Shown in pieces: positions 41,395-50,848 of a DNA stretch of 64,000 nucleotides. A model generated the notes under the pieces. The model was not told the DNA's origin. It saw only the letters and a list, made by a program, of their open reading frames with translations, and ran no database searches. The position numbers and the translations under genes are program-made. Origin of the DNA: Sungkyunkwania multivorans (GTDB lineage: Bacteria > Bacteroidota > Bacteroidia > Flavobacteriales > Flavobacteriaceae); NCBI RefSeq assembly GCF_042675645.1, contig NZ_JBHTJH010000003.1, forward strand, positions 124,001 to 188,000. The letters are read 5' to 3'. Position 1 is the first letter of the stretch. Every line of letters starts with the position of its first letter.

Positions 41395-43935
41395 ATGAAG
41401 CATCTTAATATTTTTTTGGTTCTCTTTTTAACCACAGGTTTCACTTGGTGCCAGAAAAGCATCACGGGGCTTGTGACCGACGCCAATACCAATAAACCAC
41501 TCCCCTTTGCGACTGTCATATCTTCAAACAATGTCGGCACAATTACCGATAGGGATGGCCAATTTGAGCTTAATGACCCGAACGACTTCTCAGAAATCAC
41601 CATTTCTTATGTAGGATTTAAAAAAAGAACCGTTTCTGTAAACGATTCAAGCTTTCTCAATGTATCACTGATACCATTGGTAGAATCCTTACAAGAAGTA
41701 GTATTGGTTGGTGGAGAGAATCCCGCCTTACAGATCATTAGAAACACCATAAAAAACAGGAGGCAAAACGACATCGAACGTGCACTCGAGTCTTTCAGAT
41801 TTAAAGCTTATAACAAACTGGTCGTTAGTGCCAACCCAGATTCCATCCAAGGAGATATCGATTCCATCTTCGTAAAAAAAGATGGGAAAATCGTTTTTAA
41901 AGAAGTCGATTCTACCAATTTCAACATTAAAAAGAATCTGAGTCGAAGCCACTTCTATATGACAGAAAAAGCCTCAGAATATCTTTTCACCAAACAAAAA
42001 GGAAAACGTGAGCATGTAATTGCTACGCGCATGGCAGGCTTCCAGGAACCCATTTACGAGTTTTTGGCCATTCAATTACAATCCTTTTCGTTTTACAAAG
42101 ACAAATACACTCTTTTTGCAACAGATTATATCAATCCCATCGCCAACAATGCGCTAAATGAATATAGTTATAAGATCCTAGATACTGTGAATAAGAGAAG
42201 TCGCCCTGCCTATATGATCTACTACAAACCAAAAAAGACAGGCGAAACCGTCGGGATGCAGGGCGTGCTATACATCGACATGGAATCATATGCTTTGCAG
42301 AAAGCGATTGCACAATTAAAGGCCGTCATCGATATAAAAGCCGAACAGATTTTCGAATATTACCCAAAACAAGATATCTGGTTCCCAAAAAAGACCAGTA
42401 TCAGTCTTACAAAGGGAGAAAATGAGGAGGGAATCAATCTTTTCGGGGGATCAGTTCAATTCAGCATCGGAAAAAGAGATTCGACCGTGGTCCACACCAA
42501 CGAACAAGAAGCCACGGACCACATGTATCTTAGGTCGTTTACCAAAAACTTCGATGTTGAAATTAATAAGGAAGTCAAGATCAAAGGCTCTGGTCTGGCC
42601 GTAAGCTATGACGAAAACGCAGCTAAACAAGAAGAGGCCATTTGGCAAAGCTATCGAACAGACTCCATTACACGGCGCGGAAGAGAGACCTATCGAATAC
42701 TAGATAGTGTAGTAGCTGAACAGAACGTTGAAAAGAACATTAGATTATTTCGAAAATTGGCGCAGGGTTATATCCCCACCAAATACTTTGACTTTGAATT
42801 GCGACATCTTTTTGGCTTCAATAATTACGAAGGTTACAAATTGGGAGTTGGCGGTGTTACGAACAGCAATGTCTCGAACAAGTTCCGCGTCAATGGATTC
42901 TTTAAATATGGATTTAGAGACAAAGCATCTAAATATGGCCTCGGTGCTGCCGTGCGATTTGACCGCTTTTCCAACACATGGCTTGGCGCCATGTATAGCG
43001 AGGATCTTCGCGAGACAGGTGACACTTACTACTCGACATTGGCAATAAGCCCTTTTTTGATCGATGCGAGAATATTAAATACGAGTCTCTTTCATAGGAA
43101 TGAACGTGCTGAGGTCTATCTGACTCACAATATCAATCCTAAGATACAGACCAGATTAGAGGTTGCCACTACCAGCGTAATCCCTTTGTATGAATACAGT
43201 TATAACCTAAATGGAGAGCAAATTATAGAACACGATGTTACCACAGCGTCCTTTGGGTTTAACTGGAATCCTTTTAGCGAATATACACAAACCCCGAACG
43301 GTCTATTCCAGTCGAAAATAGCTTATCCACAGTTTACAGCGCAGTATACCAAAGGAATCGATGGACTTCTCGATGGCCAACTTGATTTTAGCAAGGTCGA
43401 TCTTAAAGCGACGCACATCATAAAAGGTAAAAACCGCAATACGACCGAGTTTACCGCCTTAGCGGGAATTATTGTTGGAGATGCTCCCCTGCAACAATTA
43501 TATCATAACAATCCAAACAATCCGATAGCCGATGCCATCATGAAACGATTCACCGCTGCTGGAAATGTCAGCTTTGAAACGATGTATTTTAACGAATTCT
43601 TCTCGGATAGATATGTTTCACTACAGATTAAGAAAAAATTCAACAAGGTACGTATAGCAAAATGGTTCAACCCAGGTATTTCCCTGATCACCCGATTTGC
43701 CATTGGCGATATTAGCAATATTGAGGATCACTCGGGACTTGATTTCAATTCAATAGAAAATGGTTATTTCGAGTCTGGTATAGAATTGAACAGTATTTTT
43801 CGAGATTTGAAGATCAATCCGTTATTTCAGGCTTTTGGACTTAGCCTATCTTACAGGTATGGCGCATATCACTTACCAAATTTTGATGATAATATTGCGC
43901 TGAAGTTCACCTTTAATTCCCCATTTGGTTTTTAA
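41395..43935 (+). CDS. DUF5686 family outer-membrane protein with carboxypeptidase-regulatory-like domain
   Basis: The ATG at 41395 gives 846 residues with a signal peptide (KHLNIFLVLFLTTGFTWC); the TTG 39 bp upstream would hide it. The mature N-terminus is a CarboxypepD_reg-like domain (SITGLVTDANTNKPLPFATV; SEITISYVGFKKRTVSV). The remainder is the DUF5686 domain: a conserved region starting ALQIIRNTIKNRRQNDIERA and AYNKLVVSANPDSI, followed by a barrel-like C-terminal half ending NIALKFTFNSPFGF. It has no plug domain, so it is not a TonB-dependent receptor. Function is unknown. Confidence 0.9.
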   Translation: MKHLNIFLVLFLTTGFTWCQKSITGLVTDANTNKPLPFATVISSNNVGTITDRDGQFELNDPNDFSEITISYVGFKKRTVSVNDSSFLNVSLIPLVESLQEVVLVGGENPALQIIRNTIKNRRQNDIERALESFRFKAYNKLVVSANPDSIQGDIDSIFVKKDGKIVFKEVDSTNFNIKKNLSRSHFYMTEKASEYLFTKQKGKREHVIATRMAGFQEPIYEFLAIQLQSFSFYKDKYTLFATDYINPIANNALNEYSYKILDTVNKRSRPAYMIYYKPKKTGETVGMQGVLYIDMESYALQKAIAQLKAVIDIKAEQIFEYYPKQDIWFPKKTSISLTKGENEEGINLFGGSVQFSIGKRDSTVVHTNEQEATDHMYLRSFTKNFDVEINKEVKIKGSGLAVSYDENAAKQEEAIWQSYRTDSITRRGRETYRILDSVVAEQNVEKNIRLFRKLAQGYIPTKYFDFELRHLFGFNNYEGYKLGVGGVTNSNVSNKFRVNGFFKYGFRDKASKYGLGAAVRFDRFSNTWLGAMYSEDLRETGDTYYSTLAISPFLIDARILNTSLFHRNERAEVYLTHNINPKIQTRLEVATTSVIPLYEYSYNLNGEQIIEHDVTTASFGFNWNPFSEYTQTPNGLFQSKIAYPQFTAQYTKGIDGLLDGQLDFSKVDLKATHIIKGKNRNTTEFTALAGIIVGDAPLQQLYHNNPNNPIADAIMKRFTAAGNVSFETMYFNEFFSDRYVSLQIKKKFNKVRIAKWFNPGISLITRFAIGDISNIEDHSGLDFNSIENGYFESGIELNSIFRDLKINPLFQAFGLSLSYRYGAYHLPNFDDNIALKFTFNSPFGF

Positions 43936-44028
43936 GGATATCTCCGAAAATAGTTATCCTAAATCCTTTATTTTCACCTCGATTGCATAACAGGTTTTTG
44001 CTACCTTTGCCTCAGCTAAAAAAATAGC

Positions 44029-46428
44029 ATGATCAGTTGGATAAATACAAAATTTTGGGCCACTGTTGCCCGAATTATTCTTAGGAATAGAATTCTAATA
44101 TTACTGCTTCTCGTAGCTGGAACCGTTTATATGGGGTTGCAATGGAAACATATGCGCCTAACGCACTCCGAAGCCAATCTACTTCCCGATGATCATGAGG
44201 TAAATGTCGAATACCAGCAGTTTTTAAATACATTTGGGGAAGAAGGAAATCTTATCGTGCTTGCCGTAAAGGATTCTTCACTCTTTACCCCTGAAAAATT
44301 CAATGCATGGAATCGTCTTAGCGAACAATTCAACGCCATGCCAGAAGTGGATCTGGTGGTCTCTTTGCAGAATCTTCAGAAGTTGATACGCAACGACCAA
44401 AAGAAGCAATTCGACCTCGAATCTTTAGTGAAATCCAATCCTGAAACCAAAGAAGAGGTAGAAAAGATAAGATACGAGCTGTTTCAAAAATTACCATTCT
44501 ATGAGAATCTTCTCTTTAATAAGGAAACGGGAACCGTGAGAACAGCCGTTTATTTAGACAAAGAGATCGTCAATACCCCTGTTAGAAAAGATTTTGTCTT
44601 CGACGAATTTATTCCTCGCGTAAAAAGCTTTGAAGAAAAGTACGATGTTGACGTTCGTGTTTCGGGAATGCCTTATATACGAACACTCAACTCACAGAAT
44701 ATCGTAGATGAGATAGGCATTTTTATTCTTGCGGCATTGGGCATTACCTCGTTGATCTTTTTCTTTTTCTTCAGATCATTTAGGGCCACCTTTATATCGA
44801 TGTTTGTGGTTACCATCGGTGTAATGTGGGCTTTCGGAACTTTGGGACTTTTCAAATATGAGATCACTGTGCTCACAGCACTCATTCCACCTTTGATCAT
44901 CGTGATCGGGATCCCGAATTGTATTTTCCTCATCAACAAATATCAACAGGAGGTTAAAAAACATGGAAATCAGGCCTTGTCGCTTCAGCGTGTGATCTCC
45001 AAGATCGGAAATGCCACATTGATGACCAATGTGACCACCGCCTCCGGTTTTGCGACCTTCATCCTTACCAATAGCAAGATCTTGAAAGAATTTGGTGTTA
45101 TCGCTTCGATCAATATCTTGGTGATCTTTCTTCTTTCATTGCTGATCATCCCTATTTTGTACAGCTTCATGTCGCTTCCTAAGACCAAACACCTCAAGCA
45201 TTTGAATAAAAAATGGATCGGTGCCTTTGTCAATTGGATGGAACGCATGGTAAGACACCACCGCATTGCGATCTATAGTATCTCACTGTTATTGCTTATC
45301 GCGAGTATGATAGGTATGTATCGCATTCGAATCTCTGGAAGTCTTATCGAAGATATGCCCAAGAAAACGGAGTTCTTCAGTGATATTCGCTTTTTTGAAG
45401 AGGAATTTGACGGAGTGATGCCCTTGGAGATCATGATCGATACCAAACGGCCCAATGGTGTAATGAAATTGGCCACCATAAGAAGGATGAACGAATTGGA
45501 GGAGCTTATCGAGGAGACACCCGAACTTTCTAAGCCGATGTCTATAGTGAGTCTTGTAAAATATTCTAAACAGGCCTATTATAGGGGAAATCCGAAATTC
45601 TATCAAATTCCCAGTGCACAAGAAAACAATTTTGTGCTTTCGTATGCGAGGAAATCTTCGAGTGATGTAAATCTGCTCAAGAGTTTTGTCGATTCCACAG
45701 GTCAGATTGCTAGGATCACCACTTTTATGCGAGATGTGGGTACCGACAGAATGGATCGTATCGAAGAAGACCTGCTTACGAAGATCGAGAAAGTGTTCCC
45801 AGAAGACCGATACGAGGTTAGCATGACGGGGAAAGCTCGTGTTTTTTCAAAGGGAACTGAGTATTTGGTCAATAATCTGGTGTTATCGCTCTCTCTAGCC
45901 ATTGTTTTGATTGCCTTATTTATGGCATATATGTTCCGCTCTTTCAAAATGATCATAGTATCCCTTATTCCTAACTTGTTGCCATTGCTGATCACAGCAG
46001 GTATGATGGGATTTATAGGAATTCCTATAAAACCATCAACGATCCTTGTGTTTAGCATTGCCTTTGGAATCTCGGTAGATGACACCATTCACTTTTTGGC
46101 GAAGTACCGTCAAGAATTGATCGCAAATAATTGGAAGATCAGAAAATCGGTCTATGCTGCTTTGAGGGAAACCGGGCTGAGTATGTTCTATACCTCTATC
46201 GTTCTCTTCTTTGGCTTTTCCGTTTTTATGATCTCCAGTTTTGGTGGTACCGTCGCACTAGGCGGATTGGTCTCGGCCACATTGCTCTTTGCAATGTTGG
46301 CAAACCTGCTCTTGCTCCCTTCGCTCCTGCTCTCTCTCGAACGAAATATTGCCAACAAAGAAGTGCTGAAAGAACCTGCCTTTAACATCATTCCAGAAGA
46401 GGATCAGGGCGAAGATCAACCAAAGTAG
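44029..46428 (+). CDS. RND-superfamily (MMPL-type) exporter
   Basis: 799 residues with two internal repeats, each having one helix, a large periplasmic loop, and a five-helix bundle: helix 1 near 15-35 (ARIILRNRILILLLLVAGTV), bundle ~225-380, helix 7 near 400, bundle ~625-770. Sequence such as ALIPPLIIVIGIPNCIFLIN and VFSIAFGISVDDTIHFLAKY matches the sterol-sensing-like bundles of MMPL/HpnN-type transporters. The transporter is driven by proton flux; candidate substrates are hydrophobic lipids, but none can be assigned. The gene is flanked by DUF5686 upstream and an 0.8-kb gap downstream. Confidence 0.92.
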   Translation: MISWINTKFWATVARIILRNRILILLLLVAGTVYMGLQWKHMRLTHSEANLLPDDHEVNVEYQQFLNTFGEEGNLIVLAVKDSSLFTPEKFNAWNRLSEQFNAMPEVDLVVSLQNLQKLIRNDQKKQFDLESLVKSNPETKEEVEKIRYELFQKLPFYENLLFNKETGTVRTAVYLDKEIVNTPVRKDFVFDEFIPRVKSFEEKYDVDVRVSGMPYIRTLNSQNIVDEIGIFILAALGITSLIFFFFFRSFRATFISMFVVTIGVMWAFGTLGLFKYEITVLTALIPPLIIVIGIPNCIFLINKYQQEVKKHGNQALSLQRVISKIGNATLMTNVTTASGFATFILTNSKILKEFGVIASINILVIFLLSLLIIPILYSFMSLPKTKHLKHLNKKWIGAFVNWMERMVRHHRIAIYSISLLLLIASMIGMYRIRISGSLIEDMPKKTEFFSDIRFFEEEFDGVMPLEIMIDTKRPNGVMKLATIRRMNELEELIEETPELSKPMSIVSLVKYSKQAYYRGNPKFYQIPSAQENNFVLSYARKSSSDVNLLKSFVDSTGQIARITTFMRDVGTDRMDRIEEDLLTKIEKVFPEDRYEVSMTGKARVFSKGTEYLVNNLVLSLSLAIVLIALFMAYMFRSFKMIIVSLIPNLLPLLITAGMMGFIGIPIKPSTILVFSIAFGISVDDTIHFLAKYRQELIANNWKIRKSVYAALRETGLSMFYTSIVLFFGFSVFMISSFGGTVALGGLVSATLLFAMLANLLLLPSLLLSLERNIANKEVLKEPAFNIIPEEDQGEDQPK

Positions 46429-46627
46429 CATCCATAGTGTTGGATAATCAGGACTAGTGTATATGATTCCAAATCCTATGACCATAGCGCTGATAAATGC
46501 GCTTGGCCTGTTGAAAATACTTTGGTAGACCTATCATCTTGCGGGGATAGGCTTTCTGACCAACAAGGCAAGTTCGACTGCGATTCCATTTTGCTTCGCT
46601 CGTGCCATTGCAGCATCACTAAATCAA

Positions 46628-46673
46628 GAAAGCCTGTATAAAACAGGCTTTCCACGTAAGTTCCCCAACTTAC
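46628..46673. ncRNA. Candidate structured RNA module 1 (two hairpins)
   Basis: A perfect 10-bp stem with loop ATAAA at 46628-46652, followed 3 nt later by a perfect GTAAGTT, CCCC, AACTTAC hairpin. Strand unclear because of the symmetry. Confidence 0.4.
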
Positions 46674-46951
46674 CCCTAAACTTTAAATGCATGGTTGAAA
46701 TGCATTTATCGATTAATAGCAGGATAAATTTAAGACAAACTTCCTTTTAAAACGCGGGCATTTTTCCCCACTTATCGCATCACTAAATATGGTTAGTCTA
46801 TCCGAATTTTGAAAACAGAGCAACTTTACTTAGGCTTGTGATGTATCCCATGCCGATTTAAAGAAAGTTACTATTTATTGTAAGAAGTGTCATTTTGGAG
46901 GAGCGGAAGCTTGACCATGTATCATCACTGGAGACCAATGCCATAAAAAAA

Positions 46952-47010
46952 GAAATCCTGCTGGTTCGTAGCTACCAGCAGGGATTTCATAGTAAGTTCC
47001 CCCAAACCTA
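46952..47010. ncRNA. Candidate structured RNA module 2 (two hairpins)
   Basis: A 14-bp stem with one bulged G, 8-nt loop, followed by GTAAGTT, CCCCC, AAACCTAC. It repeats the architecture and the GTAAGTTCCCC sequence of module 1. Confidence 0.4.
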
Positions 47011-47209
47011 CCTTTCATTTTAAGGGATCATACAACAGAAGCTATAAGTCCCAAAAAATGTATAACTCAAATTTACGTAACATCTTGTTACTAAAAAATC
47101 GCTTTTATGGTGATTTTTTATCTAACTACAAATAGTGATAAAATGTCTTTTTTCCTACAAAAATAAACTTTTAAAACAGAAAAAGCTATCTGCTTTTCTT
47201 TAAAAAAAG

Positions 47210-47217
47210 TATCTTTG
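47210..47217 (+). promoter_or_regulatory. Putative -7 element of asnS
   Basis: TATCTTTG matches TAnnTTTG, 28 bp upstream of the asnS ATG. Confidence 0.5.
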
Positions 47218-47245
47218 ACACCTTAATAAATGAGCGTTTTTACAC

Positions 47246-48688
47246 ATGAAAACATACAAAGTTGCAGAGCTTTTGTTATCAGAAGATTTCCACAAAGAGG
47301 TAAAGGTGAACGGATGGGTGAAATCTTTTAGGGCCAACAGATTTATCGCATTAAATGACGGCTCCACCATAAAAACCATTCAATGTGTAGTAGATTTTGA
47401 AAAGATGGATGCAGCGCTTTTGAATAAAGTGACTCTTGGGGCTGCTATTTCGGTAATTGGAAATATTGTTGAAAGTCAAGGCAGTGGGCAACGTGTGGAG
47501 ATCCAGGTAAATCAAATTCACGTCTATGGAGAAGCAAATCCCGATGAGGTGTCGAAGACTGTGCTACAGCCAAAGCGACATTCTTTGGAATTTTTAAGGG
47601 AGCAAGCACACCTAAGGCCACGCACCAATACTTTTGGAGCAATAACAAGAGTGCGGTCCGCATTGGCCTTCGCTGTGCATGAGTATTTTCAAAAGAATGG
47701 ATTTTATTATATAAACACCCCTATCATCACAGGAAGTGATGCAGAGGGTGCTGGAGAAATGTTTCGCGTAACAACCTTAGACCCTTCCAATCCTCCAAAG
47801 GATGAGCATGGTCAGATCGATTACAAGGAGGATTTTTTTGGAAAGGAAACAAACCTCACGGTTTCGGGCCAATTGGAGGCTGAAGTCTTCGCAATGTCAT
47901 TAGGTCAGGTTTACACCTTTGGCCCTACCTTCAGAGCTGAAAACTCAAATACTTCTCGTCATTTAGCAGAATTTTGGATGATCGAACCCGAGGTCGCTTT
48001 CTGCGAGTTGGATGGAAATATGGACCTGGCAGAAGACTTTATCAAGTATGTGGTAAACTATGCACTTTCCAATTGTGAGGAAGACTTACACTTCCTAGAG
48101 GAACGCTTGTTGAATGAAGAGAAGTCGAAGCCGCAAACCGAACGCAGTGAAATAGCTTTGATGGAAAAACTACGCTTTGTGACAGAGAACAACTTCAAAA
48201 GAGTAAGCTATACAGAGGCCATCGAGATATTGAAGAACAGCAAACCCAATAAAAAGAAGAAATTCAAATACCTGATCGAGGCGTGGGGGGCAGATCTACA
48301 AAGTGAACATGAGCGTTATCTGGTAGAAAAACACTTTAAGTGCCCCGTGATCCTATTTGATTATCCTGCCAGCATCAAAGCTTTTTATATGCGTCTCAAC
48401 GAAGACGGAAAAACCGTTCGCGCGATGGATATCCTATTCCCTGGCATTGGTGAGATCGTCGGTGGTTCGCAACGTGAAGAGCGTTTTGAGGTGCTGAGAG
48501 AAAAAATGGCCGCCTTAGATATTCCCGAAGAGGAATTATGGTGGTATCTGGATCTGCGCAAGTTTGGGACCGCCCCGCATAGTGGATTTGGTCTTGGTTT
48601 TGAACGCTTGGTTCAATTCGTGACAGGAATGGGCAATATCAGGGATGTCATTGCTTTCCCCAGAACACCTAAAAATGCTGAATTTTAA
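47246..48688 (+). CDS. asnS: Asparaginyl-tRNA synthetase
   Basis: 480 residues, class IIb. The N-terminal OB-fold anticodon-binding domain starts with VKVNGWVKSFRANRFIALND and includes GSGQRVEIQVNQIHVYG. The catalytic domain carries motif 1 (the HEYFQKNGFYYINTPIITGS region), motif 2 (GPTFRAENSNTSRHLAEFWM, with the FRAE core) and motif 3 (HSGFGLGFERLVQFVTG, with GFGLGFERL). Loop residues FRAENSNTSRHLAEFWMIEP fit asparaginyl rather than aspartyl enzymes. It ends in a strong terminator and precedes rpoN. Confidence 0.98.
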   Translation: MKTYKVAELLLSEDFHKEVKVNGWVKSFRANRFIALNDGSTIKTIQCVVDFEKMDAALLNKVTLGAAISVIGNIVESQGSGQRVEIQVNQIHVYGEANPDEVSKTVLQPKRHSLEFLREQAHLRPRTNTFGAITRVRSALAFAVHEYFQKNGFYYINTPIITGSDAEGAGEMFRVTTLDPSNPPKDEHGQIDYKEDFFGKETNLTVSGQLEAEVFAMSLGQVYTFGPTFRAENSNTSRHLAEFWMIEPEVAFCELDGNMDLAEDFIKYVVNYALSNCEEDLHFLEERLLNEEKSKPQTERSEIALMEKLRFVTENNFKRVSYTEAIEILKNSKPNKKKKFKYLIEAWGADLQSEHERYLVEKHFKCPVILFDYPASIKAFYMRLNEDGKTVRAMDILFPGIGEIVGGSQREERFEVLREKMAALDIPEEELWWYLDLRKFGTAPHSGFGLGFERLVQFVTGMGNIRDVIAFPRTPKNAEF

Positions 48689-48719
48689 TAATAGTAACCC
48701 TTTTTCGAAATAAAAGATA

Positions 48720-48758
48720 AAACCGACTACTATTGGACATAAGTAGTTGGTTTTTTTT
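48720..48758 (+). terminator. Rho-independent terminator after asnS
   Basis: An 11-bp stem AACCGACTACT / AGTAGTTGGTT (one G-U pair) with a 10-nt loop, followed by eight T. Confidence 0.88.
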
Positions 48759-48785
48759 AATTTTATTACAAGCTAATAAAGATCG

Positions 48786-50246
48786 ATGCTAAAACAACAA
48801 TTACAATTTAAACTTTCGCAAAAGCTTTCGCCGCAGCAAATTCAACTGATGAAGTTGATACAACTACCGACGCAAGCCTTTGAACAACGTTTAAAGCAAG
48901 AATTGGAAGAGAATCCTGCCTTAGAAAGTGGCAAAGAAAGCATCGATGAATACGACAATGATATCGATGGCGATGATCATTATGACGACTTCGGCACCGA
49001 GACCATCGATGCCCAGGATATCAATGTCGACGATTATTTAAGCGACGATGATATCCCAAATTATCGGCTTCAGAGCAATAACTATAGTGGAGATGACGAA
49101 GACAAGCAGGTTCCCTATGCCTCTGGCACCTCTTTTACACAACATCTGGCCACTCAGCTAAATACATTTCGCTTAAACGAGAATCAGCGTGATATCGCAG
49201 AATTCTTGGTGGGTAGCATCGATGAAAGTGGTTACATACGTCGGCAGATCTTGGATCTAATGGATGATCTTGCCTTTACACAGAACATTTATACCACCGA
49301 AGAAGAGATCGAGGAAGTACTAAAGGTGATACACCAGCTAGACCCAGCTGGTGTTGGGGCTAGAGACCTACGAGAATGCTTGCTGATACAATTGCGTAGA
49401 AAGGAGCTTACCTTTCCGATAAAGCTGGCCATAGAAATACTAGAAAAGTCCTTCGAGCAATTTACCAAAAAGCATTATAAAAAGCTTTTGCAGCGATTTG
49501 ATATAGACGAAGAGGCCTTGCGAGATGCCATTATGGAGATCGAAAAACTGAATCCGAAACCGGGAGGAAGCTATGCTGGAAATACGAAAATCGTTGAACA
49601 TGTCGTTCCAGATTTTACCATACGTATCGTGGATGGAAAACTAGAGCTCACCCTAAACGGAAGAAATGCTCCTGAGCTACATATCTCTGGGGAATACAAC
49701 AATATGTTGAAAGGCTATAAAGAGTCTAAAGACAAAAGCAAATCCCAAAAGGAGGCAGTGCTGTTCATCAAACAGAAGCTGGATGCGGCCAAATGGTTCA
49801 TAGATGCCATAAAGCAACGTCAGCAAACGCTTTTTGTGACCATGAACGCCATCATGCATTATCAAGAGGCATACTTTTTATCTGGCGATGAGCGAAAATT
49901 GCGTCCTATGATCCTGAAAGATATCGCGGATACCATAGGAATGGATGTATCTACCGTCTCTAGGGTGGCCAATAGCAAGTATGTAGACACACCCTACGGG
50001 ACAAAACTCATCAAAGATTTCTTCTCTGAGGCCATGAAGAACGAGCAGGGTGAGGACGTTTCTACAAGAGAGATCAAGAAGATACTTGAAACGGTGATTC
50101 AAGAAGAAGATAAGAAGAAACCGCTCACGGACGATAAATTGGCCAAAATATTAAAGGAGAAGGGATATCCGATTGCCCGAAGAACTGTGGCCAAGTATAG
50201 GGAACAGTTAGATCTTCCTGTAGCACGTCTTAGAAAGCAAATATGA
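48786..50246 (+). CDS. rpoN: RNA polymerase sigma-54 factor
   Basis: 486 residues. Region I activator-interacting segment: KLSPQQIQLMKLIQLPTQAF with QRLKQELEENPALE. It is followed by an acidic stretch (~50-110), a core-binding domain (PYASGTSFTQHLATQLNTF onwards), the HTH with SRVANSKYVDTPYGTKLIKD, and the C-terminal RpoN box ARRTVAKYREQLDLPVARLR. It recognises -24/-12 promoters and needs bacterial enhancer-binding proteins, none of which is encoded in this window. The stop overlaps the next ATG (ATGA). Confidence 0.98.
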   Translation: MLKQQLQFKLSQKLSPQQIQLMKLIQLPTQAFEQRLKQELEENPALESGKESIDEYDNDIDGDDHYDDFGTETIDAQDINVDDYLSDDDIPNYRLQSNNYSGDDEDKQVPYASGTSFTQHLATQLNTFRLNENQRDIAEFLVGSIDESGYIRRQILDLMDDLAFTQNIYTTEEEIEEVLKVIHQLDPAGVGARDLRECLLIQLRRKELTFPIKLAIEILEKSFEQFTKKHYKKLLQRFDIDEEALRDAIMEIEKLNPKPGGSYAGNTKIVEHVVPDFTIRIVDGKLELTLNGRNAPELHISGEYNNMLKGYKESKDKSKSQKEAVLFIKQKLDAAKWFIDAIKQRQQTLFVTMNAIMHYQEAYFLSGDERKLRPMILKDIADTIGMDVSTVSRVANSKYVDTPYGTKLIKDFFSEAMKNEQGEDVSTREIKKILETVIQEEDKKKPLTDDKLAKILKEKGYPIARRTVAKYREQLDLPVARLRKQI

Positions 50247-50848
50247 GTGTACTTCTAAGGTTTCTATCATACCTTTTTCACCCCATCTTTATCCCTCTAA
50301 TGGGAACGGCCCTTTACTTCATTGTTAGTCCTAGAAATTTCACCCTCCCATTAATTAAGGGGGTTTTGTTACAGATCGTCATTTTGAGCATCTGTATTCC
50401 ATTTGTGTTCTTTTTTCTTCTAAAGAACATGGGGCTTATAAGGTCTATCTTTTTAAGGGATGTACAAGAACGAAAAATACCCGTTCTTGCCAATATGATC
50501 TTAATGCTCATGATCATTTATCGCGTCATTCCAAGTGTATTCTCCCCTCCATTATTTTATTTTTTCGTCGGCATTATCATCACTATGTCGATAACGTATC
50601 TGTTCATCCTATTTCGATTTAAAGCAAGTATGCATATGATGGGTATCGGAGGATTGGTGGTGTTTTTGATTGGTCTAAGCCTTCACTATCAAATAAATAT
50701 TTCATTGATGATCGCTTGTTTCGTTCTAGCTTCAGGCGCTGTGGCAACGTCCAGGCTCTACCTAAGAGCCCATACCAAAACTGAATTGGTCATCGGCTTG
50801 CTTATTGGAACCATACCACAACTAGCCACCTTCATATTTTGGCTATAG
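50243..50848 (+). CDS. PAP2-like polytopic membrane protein
   Basis: 201 residues with about six hydrophobic helices. It carries a reduced form of the PAP2 phosphatase signature: LRDVQERKIPV at the place of KxxxxxxRP, KASMHMMGIGG at the place of PSGH, and SRLYLRAHTKTEL matching SRx5H. Several consensus residues differ, so catalytic activity is doubtful. It overlaps the rpoN stop by 4 bp and the convergent barrel gene by 6 bp. Its position after rpoN is, from memory, conserved in the family. Confidence 0.65.
   Translation: MSVLLRFLSYLFHPIFIPLMGTALYFIVSPRNFTLPLIKGVLLQIVILSICIPFVFFFLLKNMGLIRSIFLRDVQERKIPVLANMILMLMIIYRVIPSVFSPPLFYFFVGIIITMSITYLFILFRFKASMHMMGIGGLVVFLIGLSLHYQINISLMIACFVLASGAVATSRLYLRAHTKTELVIGLLIGTIPQLATFIFWL

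Larger units (their letters stand above)
46429..47245. other. Non-coding gap with two similar two-hairpin modules before asnS
   Basis: No convincing gene in 817 bp. Module 1 (46628-46673): a perfect 10-bp stem GAAAGCCTGT / ACAGGCTTTC with loop ATAAA, then a perfect 7-bp stem GTAAGTT / AACTTAC with loop CCCC. Module 2 (46952-47010): a 14-bp stem with one bulge (GAAAT + CCTGCTGGT / ACCAGCAGG + ATTTC), then an imperfect GTAAGTT, CCCCC, AAACCTAC hairpin. GCATCACTAAAT occurs twice (46613-46624, 46777-46788). These look like structured RNA, or terminators of two small transcripts. Confidence 0.5.

Noticed and set aside
46429..46560. Short hydrophobic minus-strand frame after the MMPL gene (MVIGFGIIYTSPDYPTLWML region)
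   Set aside because: It resembles a real membrane segment, but it runs into the end of the MMPL gene, has a stop just upstream of any good start in the same frame, and shows no ribosome-binding or promoter context. Possibly a gene remnant; not enough support.
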